Source: Tillus elongatus
Lineage: Eukaryota; Arthropoda; Insecta; Coleoptera; Cleridae
NCBI GenBank assembly: GCA_964006375.1
Contig: OZ023270.1
Coordinates: 57,747,288 to 57,811,287 of the forward strand
Length of the DNA: 64,000 nucleotides
Direction: 5' to 3'
Positions 27,846-39,609 of this stretch are shown piece by piece (position 1 is the stretch's first letter; each line of letters starts with the position of its first letter). Position numbers and translations under genes: made by a program. The notes beneath the pieces are model-generated. The model was not told where the DNA came from, ran no database searches, and worked only from the letters and a program-made list of their open reading frames with translations.

Positions 27846-28159
27846 TTATTTCAACAACTCACCACGAGGGCTCACAGCCTGAATACTATCGTACCGTGGG
27901 TGTCGACAAGGAGGAAAGAGGCAACTTGTTAATTCTGGACTTGAAGGTTTGGAGGTTCGGAGGAGAAAAAAAACATGTGCCGGCAAGGAATTCCACAACT
28001 TGGAAGTCCTTGGGACAAAATAGCGGGCACAACAAGATGTTCTATGTCTGGTGACATGGACAGTAAAAGGGTGCATTCGCTCTGTTCCCCATGTTGGGGG
28101 CAGCAGGTGGAGGAACTATGGAAGAAAGCTCCTCTGAGCAGTGCCCGTGCAGATATCTA

Positions 28160-28205
<46 letters not shown>

Positions 28206-28386
28206 CACCAACGACACGTCGGTGGACAAGGGACGGCAGTCTTTGGGTGAGGGTAGGGTCACCGATGAGAGGTATAGCTCTCTTCTGAATGGAGTCCAGG
28301 ATAGCGAGTGTAGAAGCGACAGCGGCACTCCAGTTGTGTGAGCAGTATTCGTGGTTTGGCCTCATTTGTGGAGTATGAGGCTTCCT
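27846..28386 (-). pseudogene. CR1-like LINE, C-terminal part
   Basis: Read leftwards from 28386: HTPQMRPNHEYCSHNWSAAV, STLAILDSIQKRAIPLIGDP, SLVHRRVVGDLSL(SL)n, FYRYLHGHCSEELSSIVPPP, then in another frame HPFTVHVTRHRTSC and ARYFVPRTSKLWNSLPAHVF. This is the conserved C-terminal region of insect CR1-type LINEs. A (GA)n microsatellite has expanded inside GDLSLFYRY yet keeps the frame on both sides. The upstream part of the LINE is beyond the mariner at 28387-29095. One frameshift separates the last segment. Confidence 0.85.
28167..28203. repeat. (GA)n microsatellite, in-frame in the LINE
   Basis: About 18 GA units read on the minus strand as alternating Leu-Ser codons between GD and FYRY. Confidence 0.95.
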
Positions 28387-29095
28387 CAATTGAAACCCAT
28401 CTTTGGTCAGGTCAGCCTTGGAACAGTTGTAATCACCCAATTGAAGTTTTGCAGTGTTAATTGTGTTTGTAAACATCACTCTGATCAGTTCCTATCATTT
28501 GTATTTGACAGAGATTTTAAGTATTGTGACTTTAAAATGGCGTTTGTTGTTAACAATCCGTCCAAATATAATCATTCAATTGCGGTCATTTAATTTTTGT
28601 GTGCTGAAGGTTTGCAACCATTGCAAATTCATACAAGCAGTGTATGGAAACGCAAGTTTTGCGTATCCAACTGTCAAGGAATGGCGTCGAAAATTTAATA
28701 GTGGAAGAGAGGAGACGAATGATAAGCCGCGACCAGGTGCATTGAGTACTGCATCAACAGACAGAAATGTGGCATGTGTAGAAGGCATGGTTAGAGAAAA
28801 TCGTCGAATGTCAATCAGAGCAATTTCAGAAAATGTTGGTGTGAGTATAGGATCTGTCCATAGTATCGTACACAAACTGGGTTACAGCAAAGGCGTTAAA
28901 AGGTAATCGGTTTCAGTCGGACGAGGAAGTACAAAATGCCGTAAAAGAATTCTTCGAGCAGCAGCCACAAGAATTCTTTAAGCAGAGTATTCATCGGTTG
29001 GTGAAACAATGGGATATGTGCCTTAATAATAGTGGTAATTATTTGTAAATGTATTTGCTAATAATTTTTTTCTGAACCAAAAATGGGTTTCAATT
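28387..29095 (+). mobile_element. Mariner with large internal deletion, nested in the CR1 LINE
   Basis: The ends are inverted: CAATTGAAACCCATCTTTGG at 28387-28406 and CCAAAAATGGGTTTCAATTG at 29076-29095. Inside, the plus strand encodes a mariner N-terminal HTH pair: NASFAYPTVKEWRRKFNSGR, DKPRPGALSTASTDRNV, RRMSIRAISENVGVSIGSVH. After GYSKGVKR at ~28905 the reading passes directly to the transposase C-terminus, SDEEVQNAVKEFFEQQP and KQSIHRLVKQWDMCLNNSGN, ending near 29049. The whole DDE catalytic core is missing. This is a deletion derivative of ~0.7 kb that could only have moved in trans. Confidence 0.8.
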
Positions 29096-31105
29096 GAACA
29101 AGCCTCGTATATAATGTATAGAGATTAGCCGATGAAAAGTATTTGCAAGCCCGGAAGAGGAAACCTAATTTCTTAGTAGCCGCTTCTGCAATTAATGTGA
29201 CATGTTGGTGCCAATTGAGATTTCGATCCACAGAAATGTCAACAAGTGAAAAGGATTCATTACTTTGAATAACTTGGTTGTTCATTGTGATGGGTCTAGG
29301 GCTGGTGTATCTCTTATGAGATAGAAAGCAAGACTGAGATATGGTGGAGTTTAATTGTACAAGATTTCTGCTTCTCCCACTTTAGAGACGACTGAAAGGA
29401 GAGAAATAGGCCTGTAGTTCCTAGGAAGCACTTTGAATCCTTTCTTGGGGACGGATTGTACTCGAGCAGTTTTCCAGTTACTAGGGAATATGCCTCTATC
29501 GTAAGATGTCTGAAACAGACGAGTCAGGACAGGAGCAAATTCTGGTGCGCATTTTTTGAGAACAATTGCTGGGACCTCGTCAAGCCCAGAGGATTTTATG
29601 GTATTAAGAGAAGAGAGCATTTGTCATTTTATGCACGACATTGGAGACTGTTGGTGGTTGAACATTTGGAGGTGGGTTGAGAGTAGAATTGCCGACGAAT
29701 AACGAGGCAAAAAGTTCAGCCTTGCCCAGGGCGGTAGAAACAATTTCATCCCCTGAAACAAGAGGTGGGAAAGTGCTCTTGCAGAAATTATTCCCAATAG
29801 ATTTAGCAAGAGTCTAGAAGGGTTTGCTGCCGTTGAAGCTTGAGAGGACTTTGTTTTTGATGTGGTTATTAAACCAGATTAGCCTCATAAAGAATACGGA
29901 CATAGCGGTTTCTTGCGTCGTTAAATGCTTGACGGTTCTCTTGACTGGGATTGTGTAGAAGCGTTTTGTGAGCTTTGACCTCTTCAAGTCTGGCCTTGTC
30001 ACAGGATTTAGAGAACCAGGGCTTTTGAGTGGCTGAAGAGGTTTTCAGTGTATGTGGAATAAATAATTCCATGCCAGCTTGGATGATTTCGGTGACGTTC
30101 TGTGAGATCAGAGGGGTCAGGATGAGAGAAGCATATAAACGCCCATGGAAATGAGGAAAAGTAATCCCGCATTTCCTCCTAGTTCGCGGAGTTGTAGTGC
30201 CAAACGATACGTGGGTGTGATGACTGTGTGACCAAGGGGGGCGGTGACTGATGTCTTATAGCATTCAGGTTTTGTAGTAAGAAGAAGATCCAAGGGATTT
30301 GAGCTGTTTGTTGGGATGCGAGGAAAGTAAGTAGGTTGCTGAACCATATTGGCTAAAGAATTGTTGACTGCGAAGGCATCCGCTGCTCTCCCTTGTGGAT
30401 CGGTTTTTGAAGATCCTAGCCATTCCTTATTATGAACATTAAAGTCACCAAGAATAGTAATCTCGGAGGAAGGATATTCAGAAATCAGATCTGTTGATGT
30501 TTTTTTAGAAATGTAGTCGAAGTGCTGGACAAAATTGTTGTCAGAAGGTGACCGATAAATGCAACAGATGAATTCAGTTGTAGCCCTGAAAGAGAGTTTC
30601 ATCCAAAATATGTCTTTTCTTTCAGCTTCCAAACTGGGGAGTCTGGTGCAGGGTAGATTGCTACGGACGTATGCGCACACACCTCCATGCAATATAAAGG
30701 AAGTAAGGAGCTCATAGCCCTGGAAATTAAGATTATTAGTGGCTGTTTTGTCACTGATTTGGGTTTCGGTGAGGAAGAGAAGTTGGGGCCTATTAGCCCA
30801 GGGGAAATGGTGGACGGAGTTTAGGTTAGAATTTAGGCCACATATATTTGAGAAGGTTATGTTAAATATTGAAGCCGGCGCCCTCTCCACACTCCTTTTT
30901 CGGAGATCAGAATGGAGGGATATTTTATCTCCGGGATCTTTTGTACAAGGAAGAGCCATCATCATTTTTGTTTATAAGGGAAACCGACTCATACACCAGA
31001 ACCGGAAACGTTCGTTGGCCCCTTGACGTAAGGGGTGGTACCTCCTCGCGCGTGAAAAAATCCTTTACTCTCACGCAAAGGAAAAGTCCACTACCACCTA
31101 CCAAA
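29096..31105 (-). pseudogene. CR1-like LINE: endonuclease and RT start
   Basis: Read leftwards from ~31020. The 282-codon frame at 30965-30117 is an APE-type endonuclease: NICGLNSNLNSVHHF, LLFLTETQISD, CCIYRSPSD, ILGDFNVHNKEWLG and GHTVITPTY (normally SDH). A linker with frame changes follows, then RT fingers: IKSSGLDEVPAIVLKKCAPE, NWKTARVQSVPKKG, NYRPISLLSVVSKV at 29370-29600. The RT palm (YADD) is deleted; the next recognisable part is the thumb, FSLVDISVDRNLNWHQHV and RACKYFSSANLYTLYTRLVQ, running into the mariner at 29095. Dead. Confidence 0.85.
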
Positions 31106-31640
31106 TTGTCATAGTGGCTGCTTTTTATTGCACCTAATGTCAACTGGGAATCACTTATAATTATGGCATTTTTTATTTCCTTTCTATATGGCACCTTACA
31201 GCTTTCTCAATGGCTAAAAATTCTGCTGTAAATATTGAGCTTTCAATGTGTAGTATAATTTTCAAGGATGCTGTTGGTTGTTCAACATAAAAGACTGCTC
31301 CAACCCCATCTTCACTTTTTGACCCGTCGGTATATATTTTTGTGTAATTGTTATATTTACTTATTAAGCGTTGAAATATTATTCTGTCAACACATGGAAA
31401 TTCGGTGAACTCTGGTATGATTACATCCAGTAAAAATACCATTGCTTCATAACTTAGTTGGAATTTTTGTGGCACTACATTAACTGTGATGTGGTTTTGG
31501 AATCTCATGGTTTCATAGTACGCGTCTGCTGGTGGTGGATTTTTCCTTTTGGACCATAACTTATTTGTTAATGTCTAATAAGTTAAGGAGTGAAGGTTCT
31601 CGATTTGGTTTTCACTTCTGCTTCTTGTTTTGAGTAACTA
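31106..31640 (-). pseudogene. LINE RNase H domain fragment (Jockey-type)
   Basis: Read leftwards from ~31640: KNPPPADAYYETMRFQNHIT, then TKIYTDGSKSEDGVGAVFYV, IESSIFTAEFLAIEKAV and NAIIISDSQLTLGAIKSSHY. These are the first three RNase H catalytic blocks (D in YTDGSK, E in TAEFLA, D in SDSQLT). The fourth is lost where the CR1-like 5' end begins at ~31105. One frame change occurs near 31180. It belongs to a different LINE from its left neighbour. Confidence 0.8.
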
Positions 31641-32196
31641 TTTTTCTGCTAGAAAATAAAATTTGGAAAGGTTTATTATTTCCTTGTTTCCGATGACGAA
31701 TCAAACATTTTTGTGGAGATCATATATAAATGACCATGAAATTAGTGGAAGAAACATTGATACGATCTTATGAAATCGATTATCGATGAAAAGAAGGGAC
31801 TTCTACAAAGGCACGTAAACAGTATAAAGTGTGTACGCACCATATCAAAATGAAATATAATAGAGGAACACACCCTTGCTTGATATAGTTTGACAATGCA
31901 ACTAGAAAATATTAAAGGAAATTTTAATTTTCTAGTTTGTAGCAGCATGTCAAACCCAGACGTGTTGACGTTTAGAATAATATTTAGCCAAATGTTACTT
32001 GTTTTAAATTTAAATACTCACCGCTGCTGGAAGGCCACAGGTTAGCCAACCGTACAATATAAAATAAAACCATAAGATAACACCAACTTAGCTAACTTCA
32101 CGTGATTAAAGAGTTGGAAATGACATTTTCAGCTTTTTATTACAGTACAGAATTTTTTGCAAATAGCGTAGGAAAATCGGAAAATAAACAGATAAA
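31641..32196. other. AT-rich gap, nothing recognised
   Basis: No gene or repeat recognised up to the terminal repeat at 32197. Confidence 0.35.
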
Positions 32197-32429
32197 TCGT
32201 CGCATGAGTTCCACAGGGTTCTAAGTACACTTTTGGGAAAATTTGAGATTTTTTATTGTGACTATGTAAAAATGAATTCTGCATGTTTTGGTGTTAAAAA
32301 TATTGCTATTGGAGTAAAGATGACGCTATAATCGTTATTTCCATGTACATTGTGCTAAGTACGTACGTCTCAGAATATTTTTAAAGTTACAAGGTTCTAC
32401 ACTAAGTAAGTGGTGAACGTGTCGCCACC

Positions 32430-32575
32430 TAGTTCGGAACCAAGTACTATGTTGTCACGCCCGCTCCAAATAACACAGAGTGTTAAAAATAGAAAACGGT
32501 ATACAACTAACTAACAATTTAAAAAATTGTTAGCCCTGGCCCATTTCTACCCCAATACAGGGACAAAGCAAAGTA
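32430..32575 (+). repeat. Dispersed ~140-bp repeat, partner at 43735-43860
   Basis: ACTATGTTGTCACG, GCTC...ACACA, ACTAACTAACAATTT, AATTGTTAGCC-TGGC and CACAAAG-like words recur in the same order at 43735-43860. Confidence 0.6.
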
Positions 32576-32603
32576 TGTAAGACTAGATGCATCTAGTCTT
32601 ACA
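32576..32603. repeat. Perfect 28-bp palindrome
   Basis: TGTAAGACTAGATG followed directly by its reverse complement CATCTAGTCTTACA, with no spacer. It lies upstream of the transposase first exon, just after the dispersed repeat. Confidence 0.95.
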
Positions 32604-33001
32604 AGGTTCTAACTGCACATCCCTGTTTTTAACGAATTTTTGCAGTCTTTTAAATAGTTTTCAATGAAAATTATGTTGGATTATGATGAGTGGTCAGATT
32701 TTGCTATCTCAGGATCAGAATATCTTCCTGAAAATGATAAAAACAGAACAAATTCGGTAAAAAAAAGGTAAATTTAAGTTTGCTATCAAATTATAACCTA
32801 AAAGTTTATTTATTATTTTTAAGGCTGCTACTGCTAAGTGACTCGAGTAGTAATGAAGGAGACTCAGGGACCAGTTCAGTATCTAGTACAACTAATAATA
32901 TTATGTTTGTGGAAAATAATAATTATATAGGGTGAGTACATAATATTTATTTCTTCAAATCGAAAATGATTCTACCCTGTTACAGTTTTAATTTTTAGTA
33001 T

Positions 33002-33158
<157 letters not shown>

Positions 33159-34830
33159 AAACTAATTAGCTTATTTATACATTTTGGGTATCGCCTAGTT
33201 GACTATTCTACATCCGAGAGTGACAGCGAAAAAATTCCAATAAAAGAAGTGCCAAAAAAAAACAGAAAAATAAAAGAAAATCATAGTTCTTGGAAGAAAA
33301 ACGTAAGAAAACAAAAAGATCAGTCTGGCAAAGAATATATAAATTCAAGAGGAAACTTAATACCAGAAAAAAAAAGAGTAAATCCTACCACGGTTTATGG
33401 ATTTCTATGTCGTTTTAAATGTAAAGAAAATTTTACTGAAGACAACAGACAGGAATATAGAGACTCCTTTTATACTCTAGATGAGAACGGAAAAACATAC
33501 TTTCTTTTGAATCACACTGAGCAAGCACCAATAAAGCGTAAAAAGAGTACAGAGTCTACGTACCGTGCATGCTGTTTCAAGTTTTTTCTTACAAAAAGTG
33601 ATGAAAAGATAAGAATATGCAAATATTTTTTTATTAACTACGCTTGAAATAAGTCAAAAACGAATATATACTGTGCATAAAAACAAAAGCCAACAAGGGA
33701 CACCTAAACAAAAACACCAAAAAAATTAACAGAGAGAAAATAAGTAAGGCTGATAAAGATAGGGTTCGAAGTAATATTGAATCTTTTCCTTCGGTCACAT
33801 TATTCTCGATCTACTACTTCAAGAAAATATTTGATCTCACGTCTTAATGTCCAAAAAATATATGATTTATACCAGGAATATGGTCAGAATGAGAAAGTAA
33901 GTCCGGTTAAATTTACCTATACCGACATATTTTTAATTTAGAATATAATATCGACTTTCTGAAACCAAAAAAAGATTTGTGCGATGCCTGTGAGGAGTAT
34001 AGAAAGCTAAAAAGAGAAGACAATATTAGCGAAAAAAGTAAAAGTGAATATGATAAGCATATAGAATTGAAACATAATATGCGAAAGGATCGAACAATAG
34101 ATAGAGAAATATAAGACCCAAAAACTGTCGTTGTGTGATTCGATCTCCAAAATGCTATCAATTTGCCAAACTGTGAAATAGGTAAACTTTTTAATAAGAA
34201 AAACTTAAACGTGTATAATCTGACTGCTGATGAATCATTGGGGAAAAATAAGATATGTGTAATATGGCCTGAAACATTGTGTGGCAGAACCGGTAATGAT
34301 ATTGCCAACTCCTTTAGAGAAATTCTAAAAAAAGTATGTGCCCTACACCCTATGGTGAAAGATATAATTACATGGAGAGATAGTTGCGTTTCGCAAAATC
34401 GAAATTTCATTATAACTTCTGCTGTTAGTAAGTTTTTACAGCACAATCCTAATGTTGAGGGTGTTGTCATGAAGTACTCTGTACCTGGACATTCGTGCAT
34501 ACAAGATGTCGATAATATTCACTCCAGAATTGAAAAGCAACTAACGCTTTCAGATGTATGGTCTCCCTTAAGTCTAGTGCGCCTTTTACTTAAGATAGAC
34601 CGCAGAAAACCTATCATGCCGCGTCCACAAATTTGAATCATAAAAAAGTTGCATACACAAAGGTAAGAGAATTACGTTTTGAAAAGAATAAACCCCTTTC
34701 TGTAATTTACAAGAATGACTACAGTGATGATTTTACTTGCGTAAATATTTTATCTAAAGCATCACTGTCAATTTTTAATGAAATTAATCTAACTAATAAT
34801 AATAATCAACCTGTAGTTCCAAAAGATTAG

Positions 34831-34843
34831 TTAAATCATATCG
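34831..34843 (+). repeat. SINE target-site duplication, left
   Basis: TTAAATCATATCG; its partner TTAAAGCATATCG is at 35204-35216 (one mismatch in 13). Confidence 0.8.
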
Positions 34844-35203
34844 TGTGTGTGTGTGTGTGTTTTTCTTTAACGTCGGCCTATTTCCGCGACTATGGCCAAT
34901 CACCGACGCCAGGGAGCAGTTTCACCTCACTATCCTGGAAATTTTGCCGAACCCCTGTCTTTCTGTAAGTAGGGCAGGGATCTTTAACGTGCCCAACAGC
35001 GCATGGATACGGGGCCGATGGCTTTACGCCCCCTCCGACGGGCGGAACGTGCAGACGTTCAACTTGCTCAAATATAATGCCAGAACCTCGGTTGATGTTA
35101 ATGTTACAGTTTGTACTGAAAAAGTGAAAGGAGTAACCTGGGATTGAACCCAGTACCCTTCGGTTCAGAGGTACACGTTCTTACCCCTGAACCACCGAGG
35201 TTC
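34844..35203 (-). mobile_element. tRNA-derived SINE (360 bp)
   Basis: Read on the minus strand from 35203, the head CCTCGGTGGTTCAGGGGTAA contains an A-box-like TGGTTCAGGGG. About 35 bases on, GGTTCAATCCC is a near-consensus B box. Together they form a split pol III promoter as in tRNA-derived SINEs. A ~250-bp body rich in GC relative to its surroundings follows, ending in an (AC)n tail (seen as GTGTGT at 34844-34860). A 13-bp target duplication flanks it. It interrupts the last exon of the DNA-transposon transposase. The parent tRNA is not determined. Confidence 0.8.
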
Positions 35204-35216
35204 TTAAAGCATATCG
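35204..35216 (+). repeat. SINE target-site duplication, right
   Basis: TTAAAGCATATCG, matching 34831-34843 with one difference. The transposase reading continues after it. Confidence 0.8.
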
Positions 35217-35674
35217 AATTTTCTTATAAATGGATGAGCGCCGAGGATAAAGCATACATGAAAGTGCTTCTAAATGAACACCGTGAAGCGCAGAGAAATT
35301 AGGCTGTTATTTAAGCAAATATGTTTGTTTTTATTCTGATAACTTGATAATATTTTTCATACGTTGTTAATAACTTCACGTACATTTCATTAAATAGTAT
35401 CTATAAAAAATGCAATTTCAGTTTTATTTAAAAAGCCTTACAGGGTTACATGGTTTTAAGTACATAGGTAAGACTTTAAAAAAACCCACATTATTTTTTA
35501 ATTGTTAAATATTTTGAAGTTTTACCTAGCAAATGGCTCAGAATAATAACACATTACACCGTTCCAGTTGAAAATCGTCATTATATAAATCAAACCAGTA
35601 CTTACATTCAACTAAACACTTAAAATTGATTTCCTGTAAAATTATCCAAAATGTACTTATAACCCTGTGGAACT

Positions 35675-36985
35675 CATGCGACGAAATATTGATGAGTTAC
35701 GTCGTGTATACTTACTGTATGGTGTCTATGAATCGAAGGATGTGTAAAATATGACAGAAGCATATCGCAAAAGTGAATAAAACCTATGATCTTCCTACAA
35801 AAAAAAATACAAATAACACGTCGTATAAAGAATTTCATAAAAATCGCATGTTTGTGAGGAAAGTAAATAATTACTTGACATTTTAAGCTTGTATTACATT
35901 TGGTGTAATTAGATTGGTTGAATAGTAAACATGGAACATTAATAAATGCAGTGCAGGAAAGCTTCATCAGGTACAACAAGTTTATCTAAAACAAAAGTTC
36001 TAAATTTTAAATTTACCCTCTAACAACATTAAATTTTTATACTTTGATAATGAAGACGATATTATTTTAATTAATTATTATATGTTACATGTAGAAACAT
36101 TAAATAACTCAAATTTTCATTCATAATTTAAAACTATACATTAGTAGACAACCTCGATAATCACTTATTTTACAAATAACTGCTGATAAAACCAAGAAAA
36201 TACGTCACTACTGGAAACATGAAAGCCACATGTCAGGCGTATGATGTGGAATGAAAAGTTATCGACGTAAAATTAGATTCAAATTTTTAACGGCATCATG
36301 ATTATTGCTTAAAATTTAGAATGTGTATGTAATAAATCATCTTTATCAAATCGTGCGCGAAATTTCCATGTACATATAAATTTTTTCAATCTTTTGTTAA
36401 CATAATTTACTATTTCCTTACTACGCCTAAGAGTTGCATCATTTGGGTAGATATTAGTTAATTTGAAGGACAAAATAATTTTTCAAACGATTCATTGAAG
36501 GAGTTATCAGTAATTTTTTAATGATATAATTATTTATAAAATGAAAACTGCGCGTTATAAATTAATTAGTACAAACTACGAAGTATTTTATACGTGATAA
36601 GTGAAGACGGTTATTTTAATTAAAAATGATATACTGACTCTCAAAAAAAAAATTATGGTACCCAGTAAGAGTTGATTAATTTTAATAAAATTTATAGATG
36701 TGTTTTTGTTCAAACTTAAAAAATGATAACCTTTTTAAACTAAAATATCTAACAAGTAAAAATTAAAAAAAAAGAAACCGACTTAATTAAGGATAAATCA
36801 AAAACTACTGACCAGATCTTGATTAAATTTATATGGGACATATGAGAAGCATCAGCTTTCAGGTAAAAAAAGAATAATCAAAATCGGTTCACCTAGAAAT
36901 AAGTTCTGAGGCAACGCACATACAAAAATACAGTCGAATTGAGAACCTCCTCCTTGTCTTGAAGTCGGTAAAAAATAACAAAGCT
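35675..36985. other. 1.3 kb AT-rich region, nothing recognised
   Basis: No coding, RNA or element features seen. The open frames are low in complexity and on the wrong strand for any pattern I know. Confidence 0.4.
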
Positions 36986-37125
36986 ATTAGTGAATTTTCG
37001 TAGAAAAAATTCACTAATAGGGAGATCCCAAATTTTGATTTTGAAAAAATTTTTGCAAATGAGCCTGAACTAGGAACCCTAGAACACACATCCGGGGTCA
37101 GTTTTAATTTTTATATGTTTATATG
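36986..37125 (+). repeat. Hairpin-(TA)n repeat, truncated tandem copy
   Basis: A complete 5' half (AGTGAATTTTCG fold-back, GAGCCTGAACTAGGA, ATCCGGGGTCAG) stops at ATATGTTTATATG where the (TA)n should be. The next copy begins immediately at 37126. Confidence 0.8.
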
Positions 37126-37259
37126 TTTTTAGTGAATTTTCTTAAAAAAAATTCACTAATGGGGAGATCTCGACATTCGAATGTTGAAAAAATTTCTTCA
37201 AATGAGCGCTATTTAGGACCCCCGGAACCCAAATCCGAGGTCAGTTTCAGACTTTATAT

Positions 37260-37338
<79 letters not shown>

Positions 37339-38156
37339 ATTTATTTATGTGTCACACCTATAATTTAAAAAATAATGGACCGATTTTGATAAAATTTGGC
37401 ACATACCTTCCTTTCGCAAGTCGCTTGGATAAGTTCGTTAGCCAGGAAAATCCGCCGAGGTTTTCCCGAAAAATTTTGTGTTTTCTTTCGAAAAAAATCG
37501 AAAAAAATTTATATCTCCAAAATTAACAAAGTAAGGGCAACCAAATTTTATACGCGGGTTTATATCATCATAGGAAAGTTACCTACCAAAATTTAGCTCT
37601 ATAGGTCAAAAGACAAAAAAGTTATAGGCATTTAAACAAAAATAAATTGGGGGTTTTCACAAAACGTCAAAGTTGCGATTTAAACGTTAAAATTGGCAAC
37701 ATTTAGGAAAAGAACTTGAATCTAATACGGACTATGGAAATAAAATGTCTCAAGAAGAATGTTTTACAAACCCTGAAGTCTTAGTTTCAACCGTCATTGT
37801 CATAAAATGTTTCCAGAAAATTCATTTCAAATAGACCCTTTCTCTGATGCTTGGCAGTAGCCTTAGCTATAGAGTTTATCGTTAATGGTATATAATTTTT
37901 GTAGAATTTTCGTAAAAAAAAAATCAATAAAGCTCAATATATCTGTTATTATACCAGATATGAAAAAAAAATTGTATATATTAATTATAGGGTGTCTTAA
38001 ACTACATCTTAAAAAATTATTTCTACAATCACAGGGTGGCCCATAAGTCGTTGGTGATACAAATTTTCTTTTCTTTTTAATCAAATACGCCTTATGTTAT
38101 TGCATTTTCCATCGAAATATAATGCATGTTTGTAAGAACAAAAATTCTGGACGCAG
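37126..38156 (+). repeat. Hairpin-(TA)n composite repeat, copy 3 (long)
   Basis: Aligns end to end with 1172-2238: fold-back, TCAAATGAGCGCTATTTAGG, (TA)n, TGTCACACCTATAATTTAAA, TTCGTTAGCCAGGAAAATCC, ACAGGGTGGCCCATAAGTCG. It is followed by the MITE copy as in copy 2. Non-coding. Confidence 0.8.
37261..37335. repeat. (TA)n in composite repeat copy 3
   Basis: About 37 TA units at the family's standard site. Confidence 0.95.
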
Positions 38157-38458
38157 TAAGTGCGTTATGGTAGCGAATTTTGATCAAATGCTTAATATTT
38201 GAATAGCTCAATTTGCTATTAACTTATAAGGTTGACCAAAAAACGAGTTTTTTCGGGAACACTTTAAGTTTACTTTCGGAAATTTTTTTACATTTTCAAA
38301 CAATAAAGTTATTTTGATGAAACATGGCACATTGTTTTTACTATATAGATTATACTGGTAACCAAATTTGATGCCTGCTTTCTTAAAAAAACACATTATT
38401 GCTATTAAAAAATAGTTTTATGAAAATTCACTACCATAACGCACTTGCTGCGCCCCGA
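38157..38458. mobile_element. MITE, second full copy
   Basis: The left end TGGACGCAGTAAGTGCGTTA and right end CATAACGCACTTGCTGCGCC are inverted. The interior matches 2275-2515, including ATAAAGTTATTTTGATGAAA and TTTGATGCCTGCTTTC. Confidence 0.75.
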
Positions 38459-38459
38459 G

Positions 38460-38920
<461 letters not shown>

Positions 38921-38934
38921 TATTAATGGGTGCA

Positions 38935-39335
38935 TCCGCATCGGTTCTTATTCATTCGATAACGTTTCGAAGCATGTTTTAAATTAAATTATTTATCGTA
39001 TCCTGAGAAATGTCATTCTAGGCTTCTTGAATCTGGTGCCGAGGGTCAACTATGTTATTTTGTGGTTGAGGTAAATTACCCAGTCGATTGCAAATCATAT
39101 TCCACGCATGTTCGATTGGTAACCGGTCCGGGGAGCGTAAGAACCTTGTAGTAACCCTTGCTGTATGAAGACATGCGTTGTTTTGTCAGAAAAGGGGTTG
39201 AATAGATATGGCAGTGCAAGAGGCTGCAGTACGTTTCGTATGTAATCATTTGCATTCAAATTTCTGATAATAAAAACTAGAAGTGACCTGTCAGCCTATG
39301 TTATAGCCAGTAGCAGCTTGTGCCTTAATGCATTG
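38935..39335 (-). pseudogene. Tc1-like transposase C-terminal fragment
   Basis: Read leftwards from ~39335: RNLNANDYIRNVLQPLALPY, TTHVFIQQGLLQGSYAPRTG, FAIDWVIYLNHKI and TLGTRFKKPRMTFLRI. The pattern NxNAxxYIxxVLxPxxLP followed by the Q-D-N-A-R-P-H region (decayed) and the C-terminal tail is that of Tc1-like transposases. The catalytic residues are lost and stops interrupt it. Confidence 0.65.
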
Positions 39336-39595
39336 GGGGTGCGCAAGAAAAAAAGTTCGGGACGTTATGGTAGTAAATTTTTATGAAATGCTTCAAATTT
39401 GAATAACTCAAGTTTCTACGAACTTAGAAAATTAAATTTCGGTGTGTAGTAGGGTCTTACCCAGGGAAATATCTCTACCAAATTTTATCAAAATAAGTTT
39501 GTAATTTTCGGAGAAAAAATTTTTTCAAAAGAAAACTCAAGATTTGAATAACTCAATTTTATAAAAATGTATAAATTTGAATTTTAGTGTGTAGT
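39336..39595 (+). repeat. Repeat related to the MITE/composite family
   Basis: TTCGGGACGTTATGGTAGTA resembles the MITE left end, and AATGCTTCAAATTTGAATAA matches its interior. Two diverged copies of a ~130-bp unit (GTGTGTAGTAGGGTCTTAC / GTGTGTAGTAAGGTCTTCTA) lie here; the second was the target of the LINE that follows. Confidence 0.55.
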
Positions 39596-39609
39596 AAGGT
39601 CTTCTACAA
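39596..39609 (+). repeat. Target-site duplication, left (RNase H LINE)
   Basis: AAGGTCTTCTACAA, an exact match to 40727-40740. Confidence 0.9.

Noticed and set aside
33913..34500. 195-codon minus-strand frame
   Set aside because: Antisense to the transposase coding region. The plus strand carries the family motifs.
35135..35205. A tRNA gene
   Set aside because: A and B box-like motifs are present, but there is no complete cloverleaf, and the block belongs to a 360-bp element with a simple-repeat tail and target duplication, so it is a SINE head.
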